Source of the DNA: Pseudomonas sp. dw_612
Lineage (GTDB): Bacteria; Pseudomonadota; Gammaproteobacteria; Pseudomonadales; Pseudomonadaceae
Assembly (NCBI RefSeq): GCF_018449725.1
Contig: NZ_JAAVVC010000001.1
Span: 496,001 to 560,000, forward strand
DNA: 64,000 bases
Direction of reading: 5' to 3'
The notes under the pieces were generated by a model, which was not told the DNA's origin, did not search any database, and saw only the letters and a program-made list of their open reading frames with translations. Position 1 is the first letter of the stretch. Each line of letters starts with the position of its first letter. Of the stretch, positions 24,584 through 36,321 are shown in pieces. Position numbers and translations under genes: made by a program.

Positions 24584-25408
24584 TTAGCGGCTACTCACAT
24601 GCTGCTCCAGGAGGATCCGATTGGAGAGAGAGACTAGCTCACCCTCGTCGGTCAGCAATGTGGTTTTAACCGTGCCGATCTCTTCGATCTGACCTTCGAC
24701 CTCGCCAACACGCACTTGTTGCCCAACCTGATACAACTCACGCACATAGATTCCCGCAAGAATCTGACCGGCAATTTCCCGGCTTCCCAACCCCATGGCC
24801 AGCGCAACCGCCAGACCAACGGTAATCAGTACGATCACAATCACGTGGTTAAGCAGGTCAGTCTTGACCTCCAACTGACTGATCGCAACCGACAAACTGA
24901 TGATAATCACCAGGCCCTGGGCAATTCGCCCCAGGCCAGACGCGTAATCCAGCCCTACACCCTCTGCCGCCCCGCGCACCAGCCCATTGGCCAGTTGCGC
25001 CAGCAGCACACCCACCAGCAACACCAGCGCGGCGCCAAATACTTTCGGCAAATACAGCGCAAGCATATCCAGCGTAGCTGAAACTCGCTCAAGTCCAAGG
25101 GATTCTGCGGCAGAAACCAGGAAAATCAGCAAAACGAACCAATAGACAATCTTGCCAATCAGGGTCGAAATGGGCACCTGAAGGCCGGCACGCGACAACA
25201 GTTTGGTCAGACCAGTACCGCCCATCAGGCGATCGAGACCCAATTTGGCGAGCAGCTTGGACAACAAGGTGTCCAGAAGCTTGGCTACGACAAAACCCAA
25301 CAGTAGGACAACCAGGGCACCGAAGAGGTTCGGAATGAAATTCGCAACCTTGGTCCACAACGCAGTCATTGCAGTGACGAGGCTCTGAGTCCAGAGATCA
25401 AGTTCCAT
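24584..25408 (-). CDS. cmpX: CmpX, small mechanosensitive-channel-like membrane protein
   Basis: The 274-residue product has about five hydrophobic helices and a C-terminal MscS-like beta domain (GQQVRVGEVEGQIEEIGTVKT near 238-258). CmpX belongs to the MscS-related membrane proteins encoded upstream of sigX and influences SigX activity in Pseudomonas. ATG 25408 was chosen over a TTG two codons upstream. The start overlaps the crfX stop region (crfX ends at 25411), so the two are probably translationally coupled. Confidence 0.92.
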   Translation of the reverse strand: MELDLWTQSLVTAMTALWTKVANFIPNLFGALVVLLLGFVVAKLLDTLLSKLLAKLGLDRLMGGTGLTKLLSRAGLQVPISTLIGKIVYWFVLLIFLVSAAESLGLERVSATLDMLALYLPKVFGAALVLLVGVLLAQLANGLVRGAAEGVGLDYASGLGRIAQGLVIIISLSVAISQLEVKTDLLNHVIVIVLITVGLAVALAMGLGSREIAGQILAGIYVRELYQVGQQVRVGEVEGQIEEIGTVKTTLLTDEGELVSLSNRILLEQHVSSR

Positions 25409-25410
25409 AT

Positions 25411-25659
25411 TCAATCAGCCTTATCAGCAGTGCGAACGGTAGGTTTACGGTGGCGGGAGACCGGCGCGACGTGGGCCGATCCATTGTTCAAGGCAATCAT
25501 CAGCGCGGGCAGCCAGCGGCCCAGCAGGCTGAACAGATCGCCGGCGCCGACCTGGCGGTTGGCGGTTTTCAGGACACGGCCAAGGCACGCATCGTCGTCC
25601 CGAGTGGACGGAGATGCCTTGAGCATGTCACGCAAAGACTGTTCAAACGGATCGTGCAT
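25411..25659 (-). CDS. crfX: CrfX, small protein of the sigX-oprF region
   Basis: The 82-residue product (MHDPFEQSLRDMLKASPS...) is CrfX, a small conserved Pseudomonas protein encoded between cmaX and cmpX. No enzymatic motif is visible. It has one moderately hydrophobic segment (LFSLLGRWLPALMIAL near 42-57) and a basic C-terminus. ATG 25659 has an AGAGG site 6 bases upstream, better placed than the GTG at 25665. Function is unknown beyond linkage to SigX-controlled envelope regulation. Confidence 0.88.
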   Translation of the reverse strand: MHDPFEQSLRDMLKASPSTRDDDACLGRVLKTANRQVGAGDLFSLLGRWLPALMIALNNGSAHVAPVSRHRKPTVRTADKAD

Positions 25660-25723
25660 ACGCACCTCTCGTGATGTCTGTGAAAGACGCGATCAAATTT
25701 GCCCGGGTCACATGGCTCATCAA

Positions 25724-26719
25724 TCACACCCAACGCAAACGTCGGAATAACCACCACTGGCCGAGTGCCACCGAAACCATCATCAGGCACGCAATCAGGA
25801 AGCCATAGGGGCTGGCAGAGAACGGAATGCCGCCGACATTGATACCCAAAAGACCGGTCAGAAAACTCATCGGCAAAAAGATCCCGGTGATGATCCCGAA
25901 GCGGTACATCGTGCGGTTCATGCGCACGCTCAAACGCCGGTCTTCGGCCTCCAGGACCAGCCCCACCCGCTCCCGGGTCAATTCCAGCTCCTCGAGATAG
26001 CGGGTCAGGCTGTTGTTCAATTCATTCCAGTAATCGCCGTCGTCTTCGACAAACCACGGCAGTTTTATCCGCGTCAGTTGTCCGAAAATATCCCGCTGCG
26101 GAGCCAGGAAGCGTTTCAGCCCGGCGGCCCTGCGACGGATCTGCAAAATGGCCCCATGCTCGGGTGTATACCGTTCGTCGGCATCCAGTTTTTCTTCTTC
26201 CTCATCGACCACTTCCGAGAGGCAAGTGACCAGATCCTGCACCTTATTGGTCAGGTACTGAGCCATATAAAGGATGAGTTCGGAGGCGGTTTTCGGTCCC
26301 TTGCCTTCGGCGAGCTGCACCAGCAATTCATCGGTGGCACGCAACGGACGCAAACGCAGGGAAATCACCCGCGGGGCCGAAGCAAAGATGCGCACAGAAA
26401 CCATGTCCTCCGGCTCCGCGCCGGGGTTCAGGTTCACTCCACGCAAAAATAGCAGCAGTTCGCTGTCGGAAAGCTGTAAAAGACGCGGACGGGTGTTCTC
26501 TTCGAGCAGCAGATCACAGCTGAATTCGCTCAGACCGCTGGACTTACGCAACCAGGTCTGGGTTTGCGGGTGACTGCGATCCCAATGCAGCCACAGGCTT
26601 TCATGCTCCTGCAGCTGCAAGTCATCGAGATCAGTCCGGGCTATCGAACGCGCACCGCCTTTACCGTCCAGCACCAGGGCATGCACCAGCCCCCACTGCG
26701 CGTTTTCTTCCTCGAACAT
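25724..26719 (-). CDS. cmaX: CmaX, CorA/ZntB-like metal transporter
   Basis: The 331-residue product belongs to the CorA family (ZntB branch). A long cytoplasmic N-terminal domain with helical stretches is followed by two C-terminal transmembrane helices near 275-325. The pore signature between them reads GINVGGIPF, close to the family GxN loop. Likely role is divalent cation transport across the inner membrane. The ATG at 26719 has GGGGTGAGG directly upstream. Gene order cmaX-crfX-cmpX-sigX-oprF is conserved in Pseudomonas. Confidence 0.92.
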   Translation of the reverse strand: MFEEENAQWGLVHALVLDGKGGARSIARTDLDDLQLQEHESLWLHWDRSHPQTQTWLRKSSGLSEFSCDLLLEENTRPRLLQLSDSELLLFLRGVNLNPGAEPEDMVSVRIFASAPRVISLRLRPLRATDELLVQLAEGKGPKTASELILYMAQYLTNKVQDLVTCLSEVVDEEEEKLDADERYTPEHGAILQIRRRAAGLKRFLAPQRDIFGQLTRIKLPWFVEDDGDYWNELNNSLTRYLEELELTRERVGLVLEAEDRRLSVRMNRTMYRFGIITGIFLPMSFLTGLLGINVGGIPFSASPYGFLIACLMMVSVALGQWWLFRRLRWV

Positions 26720-26758
26720 CCTCACCCCATGTTTGCCACGAAAATTCGCATCGACGCT

Positions 26759-27250
26759 TTATTCAGGCATCTGCAGCGGGCTTGGCGAGATGATCACGCC
26801 GTTATTGTCCGCATAAATGTAATGCCCTGGATGGAACGTCACGCCGGCAAAGGTCACGGCGACGTTGAGATCACCGATACCGCGCTTGTCGGTTTTCATC
26901 GGGTGACTGGCCAGGGCCTGAACCCCGAGGTCGGTTTGCGCGATGACATCGACGTCACGGATGCAACCGTAGATCACCAGCCCTTCCCAGCCGTTCTTGG
27001 CGGCTTTCTCGGCCAACATGTCGCCAAGCAAGGCGCGACGCAGGGAACCGCCACCGTCGACCACCAGGACCTTGCCGTCACCCTTGAGCTCGACTTGCTC
27101 TTTGACCAGCGAGTTGTCTTCGAAACATTTGATGGTCACGATCTCGCCGCCGAAGGAATCACGGCCGCCGAAATTGCTGAACATCGGTTCCAGCACCTGC
27201 ACCAGCTCTGGATAGGCATCGCACAGGTCAGGCGTGAGGTAATGGTTCAT
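26759..27250 (-). CDS. rraA: RraA family protein (RNase E regulator or aldolase-like)
   Basis: The 163-residue product matches RraA, the trimeric protein that inhibits RNase E in E. coli; many relatives also act as HMG/oxaloacetate aldolases. The core motifs [17 protein letters not shown] near 73-89 and IYGCIRDVD near 100-108 are present, with the R-x-x-D pair seen in the aldolase subgroup. The ATG at 27250 (MNHYLTPD) gives full-length match; the 28-residue extension to 27334 is not conserved. Which activity applies cannot be told from sequence. Confidence 0.88.
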   Translation of the reverse strand: MNHYLTPDLCDAYPELVQVLEPMFSNFGGRDSFGGEIVTIKCFEDNSLVKEQVELKGDGKVLVVDGGGSLRRALLGDMLAEKAAKNGWEGLVIYGCIRDVDVIAQTDLGVQALASHPMKTDKRGIGDLNVAVTFAGVTFHPGHYIYADNNGVIISPSPLQMPE

Positions 27251-27372
27251 CGAGAAACTCCTGTAAAGAGGAAGACAATCGAAGGATGTCGCAAAGTGAC
27301 CAAAAAAGCTCAATGCGTCATATCTTAGCCGCAAGCCGACCGGAGCGAAATGCCCTTGTTAGAGCAGTGCGC

Positions 27373-28362
27373 TCAGACGGCGGTGGCCAAATCCGGCTTT
27401 TCCCCGAGCAACGCAGTCTGCTGGTCGGCCAACCAGCGCGCCACCAACGGCCAGACTTCGACCTGCGCCGCTTTGCTTACCAGCATTTCAACATGGCCAA
27501 AATTGTCGGCGAAACCCTGCTCGCGTCCCAGGTTGATGAACTGTTTGTGCTCGGAGCCGAGCTGATCGAACAGTTTGCGACACGCCCAGGCCGGGTCCTG
27601 ATGATCGCCCGCCGCACTCACTGCCAACACCGGCAACTGAACTTCGGCCAGTCCGGCCCACCAGTCCTTGTCCGCATCGCCAAAGCGCCCGAACAGGCCG
27701 TACCAGCGCATGCTTTCCAGGGCCAGGCCAATCGGCTCGTCCTCCGGGCCGCGTTTGAGCCGTGAACCGGACAACTGCGCAAAGCGCTTGAGAATGAAGC
27801 GCCCGCCCCACTCCACCGGCGGAATCTTCAGTGGCCAATAGGTGCGACTGACCTGCGTCCCGAAAAACGCCGCCGACGCCACCACCGGTTCGCCGATGTA
27901 CTGACCACCGAGCGCGGCCGCCAGGGTAATGCCGCCCAAGGAATGGCCGATCCAGTGCGGGACCTGGCCACTTTGTTCGCGCACGAACGCACCGATGGCC
28001 GGCAGGTCGTAACGGGCGTAGTCGCAAACGCGGTTCTTGCGGTAGTTCTGGTTGCGCTGGGACAAACCGTGACCGCGCATTTCCGGGATCCACACGTCGA
28101 ATCCCAGGCGCGTCAGGTAGGCGCCCAACCCCAGGCCCTTCGGGGAAAACCAGAACCGGCGATTGGAAAAGCTGCCATGCAGCAAAATCACCGGAACGCC
28201 GCGCGTGTCAGAGCCGTCCGCCATGCCCAGGCGGGTCACCGCCAGCTCGACGGTGCCATCAGGGCTGTTGCCGGGTTTCAATCGATACACGTCTTCGCTC
28301 AGATCGCCGCGCCGCTCGGCGCTGATCAGGGCGACAGGAAATAGGTTGCTGCTGCTTTGCAT
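27373..28362 (-). CDS. alpha/beta hydrolase
   Basis: The 329-residue product is an alpha/beta-hydrolase: oxyanion-hole segment VILLHGSFSNRRF near 57-69, nucleophile elbow GHSLGG near 141, and a late histidine in FGHVEML. ATG 28362 (MQSSSNLF) was chosen over an upstream TTG. The substrate is unknown. It is co-oriented with rraA downstream and ppsA upstream, but a ppsA terminator lies 13 bases before its start, so it probably has its own promoter or depends on read-through. The P. aeruginosa equivalent lies in the same place (PA1771 as I recall). Confidence 0.82.
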   Translation of the reverse strand: MQSSSNLFPVALISAERRGDLSEDVYRLKPGNSPDGTVELAVTRLGMADGSDTRGVPVILLHGSFSNRRFWFSPKGLGLGAYLTRLGFDVWIPEMRGHGLSQRNQNYRKNRVCDYARYDLPAIGAFVREQSGQVPHWIGHSLGGITLAAALGGQYIGEPVVASAAFFGTQVSRTYWPLKIPPVEWGGRFILKRFAQLSGSRLKRGPEDEPIGLALESMRWYGLFGRFGDADKDWWAGLAEVQLPVLAVSAAGDHQDPAWACRKLFDQLGSEHKQFINLGREQGFADNFGHVEMLVSKAAQVEVWPLVARWLADQQTALLGEKPDLATAV

Positions 28363-28374
28363 AATGCTCTTGCA

Positions 28375-28407
28375 CAAAAAAGGGCGGCGTCCAGAGGAGC
28401 CCGCCCT
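28375..28407 (-). terminator. ppsA terminator
   Basis: AGGGCGG (28381-28387) pairs with CCGCCCT (28401-28407). On the minus strand the stem is followed by a T-run (28376-28380 complement). It ends just before the hydrolase start. Confidence 0.85.
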
Positions 28408-28434
28408 ACTTGAATCTCAGAAAACGACTACCCT

Positions 28435-28504
28435 CTGTAGAAGCGCAGCTTGCTGGCGATGGCGATTTTGAAGACGCCATCGCGGGCAAGCCTTGCTCCT
28501 ACAG
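28435..28504. repeat. degenerate REP-like inverted repeat, type C
   Basis: Left arm CTGTAGAAGCGCAGCTTGCT is imperfect against the right arm GGGCAAGCCTTGCTCCTACA. An inner GGCGAT/ATCGCC palindrome remains. It lies 23 bases after the ppsA stop. Confidence 0.75.
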
Positions 28505-28526
28505 AGAGCGGTCCGCTCACACACCA

Positions 28527-30902
<2,376 letters not shown>

Positions 30903-31077
30903 GGTGATCTCTCCACTAACTGTGTTGGAAAAGCTCAGAAGCCGGCGGCTCGGGGGAGCCTTTGCCGACTGTATGGCCTGGACCTGGAAAATAAGTGAGA
31001 ATGCGGGCCAACCGGCGGCCTACAAATCGCGTCTATCATATCCAGAAATCTTCACTAGCTTAAGGCCCAAGGTGCAA

Positions 31078-31896
31078 ATGAAACGATCTGCTTTCTTCAT
31101 CTCCGATGGCACGGGTATTACCGCCGAGACCCTCGGGCAAAGCCTGTTGGCGCAGTTCGAAAACATTACCTTCAGCAAATTCACGCGGCCCTACATCGAC
31201 AACGTCGATAAGGCGCGGGCCATGGTACAACAAATCAACAAAGCCGCCGAAAACGATGGTTTTCGTCCGATTATTTTCGACACCATCGTCAATCAGGACA
31301 TTCGTGAGATCCTCGCAACGTCCAATGGTTTCATGATCGACATTTTCTCGACCTTCCTGGCGCCGCTTGAACAGGAACTGACCGAGCATTCTTCCTACAC
31401 CGTCGGCAAGTCCCACTCCATCGGCAGCAACACCAATTACATGGAGCGAATCGAGGCGGTGAACTTCGCCCTGGACAACGATGACGGTGCGCGCACGCAT
31501 TATTACGACAAGGCCGATCTGATCCTAGTGGGCGTGTCGCGTTGTGGTAAGACACCGACGTGCCTGTACATGGCCATGCAATTCGGCATCCGCGCCGCCA
31601 ACTATCCGCTGACCGAAGACGACATGGAGCGCCTGACCCTGCCGTCCGCGCTGCGCGCCCACCAGCACAAGCTGTTCGGCCTGACCATCGACCCGGACCG
31701 CCTCACCGCGATCCGCAACGAACGCAAGCCCAACAGCCGCTATTCGAGCTATGCCCAGTGCGAATTCGAAGTGCGCGAAGTGGAGAATCTGTTCCGCCGC
31801 GAGAACATTCCGCACATCAATTCCACGCATTTTTCCGTGGAAGAGATTTCGGCGAAGATTCTGGTGGAGAAAGGGGTGGAACGGCGGTTCAAGTAG
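31078..31896 (+). CDS. ppsR: PEP synthase regulatory protein (bifunctional kinase/pyrophosphorylase)
   Basis: The 272-residue product matches the DUF299 family, which switches PEP synthase off by ADP-dependent threonine phosphorylation and on by Pi-dependent dephosphorylation. The P-loop-like motif [13 protein letters not shown] near 151-163 is intact. ATG 31078 (MKRSAFFIS) is preceded by AAGGTG; a long upstream open extension overlaps the ppsA 5' end and is spurious. Divergent ppsA/ppsR pairing across 175 bases is typical of Pseudomonas. Confidence 0.95.
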   Translation: MKRSAFFISDGTGITAETLGQSLLAQFENITFSKFTRPYIDNVDKARAMVQQINKAAENDGFRPIIFDTIVNQDIREILATSNGFMIDIFSTFLAPLEQELTEHSSYTVGKSHSIGSNTNYMERIEAVNFALDNDDGARTHYYDKADLILVGVSRCGKTPTCLYMAMQFGIRAANYPLTEDDMERLTLPSALRAHQHKLFGLTIDPDRLTAIRNERKPNSRYSSYAQCEFEVREVENLFRRENIPHINSTHFSVEEISAKILVEKGVERRFK

Positions 31897-31920
31897 TTTT
31901 GTAGCGCTTGTAAGGGCGCC

Positions 31921-32013
31921 TTCGCGAGCAAGCCCGCTCCCACAGTGGATCGTCGTCGAACACACATGCCGTGTTCACTGAAGATCTACTGTGGGAGCGG
32001 GCTTGCTCGCGAA
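31921..32013. repeat. REP-like inverted repeat, type A
   Basis: Arms TTCGCGAGCAAGCCCGCTCC and complement around about 40 bases. It separates convergent ppsR and the MocR-type gene and ends 6 bases before the latter's stop codon. Confidence 0.9.
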
Positions 32014-32019
32014 GAACGA

Positions 32020-33435
32020 TCACACGGTTTCTGTTAATGCCCCCACCAACGCTTCAAAACCTCGCAGCAACATCCGATCATCCCCCGCCGAATGACACAC
32101 ACTCGCCCGAATAAACTGCGGCACCGCCCCGTGCCCCACCGCAAACGCCTCGGCGGTGGCCACCAGGTAATTATTTTCCTTAAGCTCCGCCGCAATCTGC
32201 GACGCGCGCCACGGCTCGGGCACTTCGATCCAGAAGTGCGGGCTATGGGGATGCGTCTTGTAGCTGACGTCTTCTAACACGCCGCTGACCAACCGCTTGC
32301 GGCGGCTGATTTCAGCAATCTGCTGCCCCAGCAACTGTTTGGCGATACCGTTTTCGATCCACGCCGTCGCCAGTTCCATCGACAGCGGACTGGCCATCCA
32401 GCAGGTCCCGCGCACCGCCGCGCTCAAACGTCCGATCAACGGTTGCGGCGCATGCAGATAACCCACGCGCAAACCGGCGGAAACCGCTTTGCTCAGGCTA
32501 CCGATCAGCACCGAGCGTTCCGGAGCAAAATGGCTCAAGGGCAAGGGACGCTGCTGCGCCAGCACGGCATGGGCTTCGTCTTCGATGATCAGCAGGTTGT
32601 GTTGGCGACAGACCTCGGCAATCGCCTCGCGCCGTGGGACCGACATCACCGCCGCCGTAGGATTCTGGATGGTCGGCGTGCAGTACACCGCCGCTACCCG
32701 ATGCTGCTGGCAAACGTCCGACAGGCGTTCAGGCAACAAACCTTCGTCATCCATCCCGACGCCGATGAGTTTTACCCCAAGCATGCGTGCGACGCTGATC
32801 AAACCGGGGTAGGTCAAATGCTCGGTCACCAGCGTGTCGCCGGGCTTGAGCAGCGCCATCAACACGCAGAGCAAGCCATGCTGGCCGCCGTTGACGCAAA
32901 TCACCTGCTCGGCATTCGGCACAAAGGCCTGGTGCCGCAGCCAATGGGCGCCGGCCTCTCGGTGGCGCGGTAATCCGCCATCGGCCGTATAGCCGCTGAG
33001 AAATTGCAAGGTCTGCGGGTCGCCGGCCAGGGTCTGCAAACTCTGACTTAGAAACGCGGCTTCCTGCCCTGGGATCGGCTGATTCCGGCTCATATCGAAG
33101 TACGGCTGGGGTTCATCGCTGACATTGCGAAAGCCACTGTCCCGCAGTCGTTCCATCCCGCGCTGACGCACATAAGTGCCATCTCCGACACGGGCCACCA
33201 CCAACCCGACCCGCTCCAGTTCGCCATACGCGCGACTGATGGTGCCGATGGTTACGCCCAGGCTGTCCGCCAACAATCGATGGGGCGGCAATTTGCTACC
33301 GGCCTCTATCAAACCTTCGCCAATGCTTTTTTCCAAAGCCTCGGCCAAGCGTTTGTACTTGACGCCGCGCCCATGGGCCAAGCCTTCACGCAGGATTGAC
33401 ACCGTGGCAATACTTACTTTGACAGTCATTTCCAT
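32020..33435 (-). CDS. MocR/PdxR-type regulator (GntR helix-turn-helix plus aminotransferase domain)
   Basis: The 471-residue product fuses an N-terminal winged helix (about 28-95) to a class I aminotransferase-like domain (about 110-465). The pyridoxal phosphate lysine lies in SLSKAVSAGLR near 317. Such regulators sense amino acids or B6 vitamers through the aminotransferase fold. It is divergent from an EamA transporter gene 87 bases away, which is its likely target. Start is ATG 33435; an in-frame ATG at 33429 is equally possible. Confidence 0.88.
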   Translation of the reverse strand: MEMTVKVSIATVSILREGLAHGRGVKYKRLAEALEKSIGEGLIEAGSKLPPHRLLADSLGVTIGTISRAYGELERVGLVVARVGDGTYVRQRGMERLRDSGFRNVSDEPQPYFDMSRNQPIPGQEAAFLSQSLQTLAGDPQTLQFLSGYTADGGLPRHREAGAHWLRHQAFVPNAEQVICVNGGQHGLLCVLMALLKPGDTLVTEHLTYPGLISVARMLGVKLIGVGMDDEGLLPERLSDVCQQHRVAAVYCTPTIQNPTAAVMSVPRREAIAEVCRQHNLLIIEDEAHAVLAQQRPLPLSHFAPERSVLIGSLSKAVSAGLRVGYLHAPQPLIGRLSAAVRGTCWMASPLSMELATAWIENGIAKQLLGQQIAEISRRKRLVSGVLEDVSYKTHPHSPHFWIEVPEPWRASQIAAELKENNYLVATAEAFAVGHGAVPQFIRASVCHSAGDDRMLLRGFEALVGALTETV

Positions 33436-33521
33436 CCCGAATAGCGTGCTGAAAACAGGTTCAATCAGGGATAGACCTTTTCCGTTATCAGGTCAATTCC
33501 GGCGACCCAAGGAGCACGACC

Positions 33522-34454
33522 ATGTCGATTGCCATCAGCACGCCGTCCATCACGGGAAAACCCTGGCTGGCGGGATTGATCACCAGCATTTTGTTTCTGA
33601 TCGTATGCCTGAGCTGGGGCACCACGTGGCTGGGGATCAAGATCGCCGTCGAAAGCGTGCCCCCCCTGACCGCCGCCGGCCTGCGCTTTCTGATCGCGTT
33701 TCCGCTGTTCTTGAGCTTCGCCCTGCTGCGCCGCGAACCGCTGCTGTTTCCACGGCAAAGTCGCTGGTTTTTCGTGTTCGTCACCTTGTCGTACTTCAGC
33801 CTGCCGTATTACTTGCTCAACTACGGCGAGATGCACGTTTCGTCTGGCCTGACCGCGCTGCTGTTCAGTTGCATGCCGGTGTTCATCCTGATTTTTTCCG
33901 CAGTGTTGTTGCGGGAGAAAATCTACCCTTCGCAAGTGATTGGCATCGCCATCGGCTTTGGCAGTTTGTTCATGATTATCCGCAGCCAGGGCCTGCACCT
34001 GGACCACGCTGAATTCTTCGGTGTGCTGGCGATTCTGGCGGCGGCGCTGATGCATGCGTTGTGTTACGTGGTCACCAAGAAACAAGGCACGGCGATCAGC
34101 GTGATTACCTACAACACGCTGCCCATCGGCCTGGCCGGATTGATGCTGTTTGTTGCGGGGTTGAGCGTTGAGGCGCCGGTGTTCGACGACATCACCACGC
34201 GCTCGTGGGGCGCCCTGCTCTATCTGGGGCTGGTAGCGTCGGTGGGCGGGTTTATCGTTTACTTTTTACTGCTCAAACGCCTGAGCCCGATCATTTTGTC
34301 GTTCGTGTTTATTATTTTTCCGGTGTTCGCGGTGGTGATTGGTGCCTGGTATGAGGGGCAGAGTATTTCGCAGGAGTTGATGATTTATTCGGCGGTGTTG
34401 CTGGCGGGGTTTGCCATCACCAAATTGCCTGTCGAGAAATGGCTCAAATCCTGA
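33522..34454 (+). CDS. EamA (DMT) family transporter
   Basis: The 310-residue product has ten hydrophobic helices in two EamA repeats (about 20-150 and 165-300), the drug/metabolite transporter superfamily. Members export or import amino acids and metabolites; the substrate cannot be read from sequence. The start ATG 33522 has AAGGAG upstream. It is divergent from the MocR-type regulator, a common pairing in Pseudomonas, suggesting induction by an amino-group metabolite (inference). Confidence 0.85.
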   Translation: MSIAISTPSITGKPWLAGLITSILFLIVCLSWGTTWLGIKIAVESVPPLTAAGLRFLIAFPLFLSFALLRREPLLFPRQSRWFFVFVTLSYFSLPYYLLNYGEMHVSSGLTALLFSCMPVFILIFSAVLLREKIYPSQVIGIAIGFGSLFMIIRSQGLHLDHAEFFGVLAILAAALMHALCYVVTKKQGTAISVITYNTLPIGLAGLMLFVAGLSVEAPVFDDITTRSWGALLYLGLVASVGGFIVYFLLLKRLSPIILSFVFIIFPVFAVVIGAWYEGQSISQELMIYSAVLLAGFAITKLPVEKWLKS

Positions 34455-34470
34455 GCACGCCCCCCCCTTC

Positions 34471-34538
34471 TGCAGGAGCAAGGCTTGCCCGTGATGGCTG
34501 TCTTGAGAGCGCCATCGCGAGCAAGCTTTGCTCCTACG
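34471..34538. repeat. REP-like inverted repeat, type C
   Basis: Arms TGCAGGAGCAAGGCTTGCCC and a diverged complement ending GCTTTGCTCCTAC. It lies between the EamA gene and prpD, ending 11 bases before the prpD stop. Confidence 0.82.
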
Positions 34539-34548
34539 GGGATCGGTG

Positions 34549-36033
34549 TCAGATCACGAAAAGATCAACAAACCGGTTAACCGGCGTTGCTTCCAGCGCA
34601 GCCTGATCCTTGCACAACGCAAAAATCTCGGCACTGCGCTGACCGGTGAAACGCGTCGCGAGGTTGGCCTTGAACTTGTCTTCCAACAGCGGAATGCCAT
34701 CGGTACGGCGGCGACGATGGCCAATCGGGTACTCGACCACGACGTTCTCGGTGCTGGAGCCGTCCTTGAAAAATACCTGGATCGCGTTGGCGATGGAACG
34801 CTTGTCGGCCTCCAGGTATTCGCGGGTGAAACGCGGCTCTTCGACAATGACCATTTTCTCCCGCAGTACATCGATGATCGGGTGCGCGGTGTGGAAGTCG
34901 TCTTCGTACTGCTCGGCCACCAGATTGCCGAAGGCCAGCGGCACGGCGGTCATGTACTGGATGCAGTGATCGCGGTCAGCGGCATTGGCCAATGGGCCGA
35001 CCTTGGAAATGATGCGGATCGCCGATTCGTGGGTGGTGATCACGATCCTGTCGATTTCGTGCAGGCGATTCCTGACGTGCGGATGCAAGGTCACCGCGGC
35101 TTCGCACGCCGTTTGTGCGTGGAACTCGGCGGGAAAGCTGATTTTAAACAGCACGTTTTCCATCACGTAGCTGCCGTACTGGCGAGAGAAACTGAAAGCG
35201 CGTTTGTCTTCGGGTTTTAGCGCCAGATCGTTATTGGTGTGGCTGAACAACACGTCGTAGAAGCCCCACTGCCTGGCGGTCAGGACGCCGGGAATGCCCA
35301 TCTCGCCGCGCATCGCAATGTCCGCGAGACGCACGCCACGGCTGGAAGCATCGCCCGCCGCCCAGGATTTGCGCGACCCGGCGTTCGGCGCATGGCGATA
35401 AGTGCGTAGCGCCTGTCCGTCAGCGAAGGCGTGAGACAGCGCCGACAGCAACTGCTCGCGATTGGCGCCCATGAGTTTGGCGGTGACGGCGGTCGAGGCG
35501 ACTTTCACCAGCAACACGTGATCGAGGCCTACACGGTTGAAGGAGTTTTCCAGCGCGATCACGCCCTGAATCTCATGGGCCATGATCATTGCTTCGAGCA
35601 CCGCGCGGATCGTCAGCGGCGCGTCGCCGTTAGCCAGGCGTTTTTGCGACAGGTGATCCGCCACCGCGAGAATCCCGCCGAGGTTATCCGACGGATGTCC
35701 CCATTCGGCAGCGAGCCAGGTGTCGTTGTAATCGAGCCAGCGCACGATGCAGCCGATGTCCCACGCGGCTTTGACCGGATCGAGACGAAAAGCGGTGCCG
35801 GGCACACGGGCGCCGAACGGCACGACGGTGCCTTCGACGATCGGGCCCAGGTGTTTGGTGCATTCGGGAAAGCGCAGGGCCAGCAGGCCACAGCCGAGGG
35901 TGTCCATCAGGCAGTTGCGGGCGGTGTCGAGTGCTTCTGTGGACTCGATCTTGTAGTTGAGGACGTAGTCAGCGATGTCCTGCAGGACTGTGTCGTAGTC
36001 GGGGCGGTTGTTCAGGTCGACGTTGGCGCTCAT
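34549..36033 (-). CDS. prpD: 2-methylcitrate dehydratase PrpD
   Basis: The 494-residue product is a MmgE/PrpD family dehydratase. In the methylcitrate cycle it dehydrates 2-methylcitrate. Family segments visible include [18 protein letters not shown] near 41-58, [19 protein letters not shown] near 98-116 and [11 protein letters not shown] near 227. It is the last gene of the prp cluster. Having both prpD and acnD/prpF is common in Pseudomonas; AcnD with PrpF gives the alternative cofactor route. Confidence 0.93.
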   Translation of the reverse strand: MSANVDLNNRPDYDTVLQDIADYVLNYKIESTEALDTARNCLMDTLGCGLLALRFPECTKHLGPIVEGTVVPFGARVPGTAFRLDPVKAAWDIGCIVRWLDYNDTWLAAEWGHPSDNLGGILAVADHLSQKRLANGDAPLTIRAVLEAMIMAHEIQGVIALENSFNRVGLDHVLLVKVASTAVTAKLMGANREQLLSALSHAFADGQALRTYRHAPNAGSRKSWAAGDASSRGVRLADIAMRGEMGIPGVLTARQWGFYDVLFSHTNNDLALKPEDKRAFSFSRQYGSYVMENVLFKISFPAEFHAQTACEAAVTLHPHVRNRLHEIDRIVITTHESAIRIISKVGPLANAADRDHCIQYMTAVPLAFGNLVAEQYEDDFHTAHPIIDVLREKMVIVEEPRFTREYLEADKRSIANAIQVFFKDGSSTENVVVEYPIGHRRRRTDGIPLLEDKFKANLATRFTGQRSAEIFALCKDQAALEATPVNRFVDLFVI

Positions 36034-36148
36034 TCGGGGTTACTCCAGTGAAGGAATGATTGGGTTGTTGTGTTCCTCAGCGGCAGGTTGGGTTAGTTTT
36101 TGCAGGTCTGGGGTGCCTGCTTGATGTGTATTTTTTCAGGTGCATCGA

Positions 36149-36310
36149 CCCCTCACCCCAACCCTCTCCCCAAAGGGGAGAGGGGGAAAGGGAGCCGATC
36201 TCCATGCTTTTCAACACTTGAGTTCGGCTCGGAATGGCAGGTCGCTGTTGCTATCAAGAACAACTCGGTCAGCCCCCTCTCCCCTCTGGGGAGAGGGTTG
36301 GGGTGAGGGG
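36149..36310. repeat. CCCTCTCCCC-type inverted repeat element
   Basis: CCCCTCACCCCAACCCTCTC at the left end is mirrored by GAGAGGGTTGGGGTGAGGGG at the right end, with further short CCCC..GGGG stems inside. A second member lies at 46725-46996. It sits between prpF and prpD and could form a large hairpin in the operon mRNA. Confidence 0.88.
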
Positions 36311-36321
36311 TGGTTTTCGGA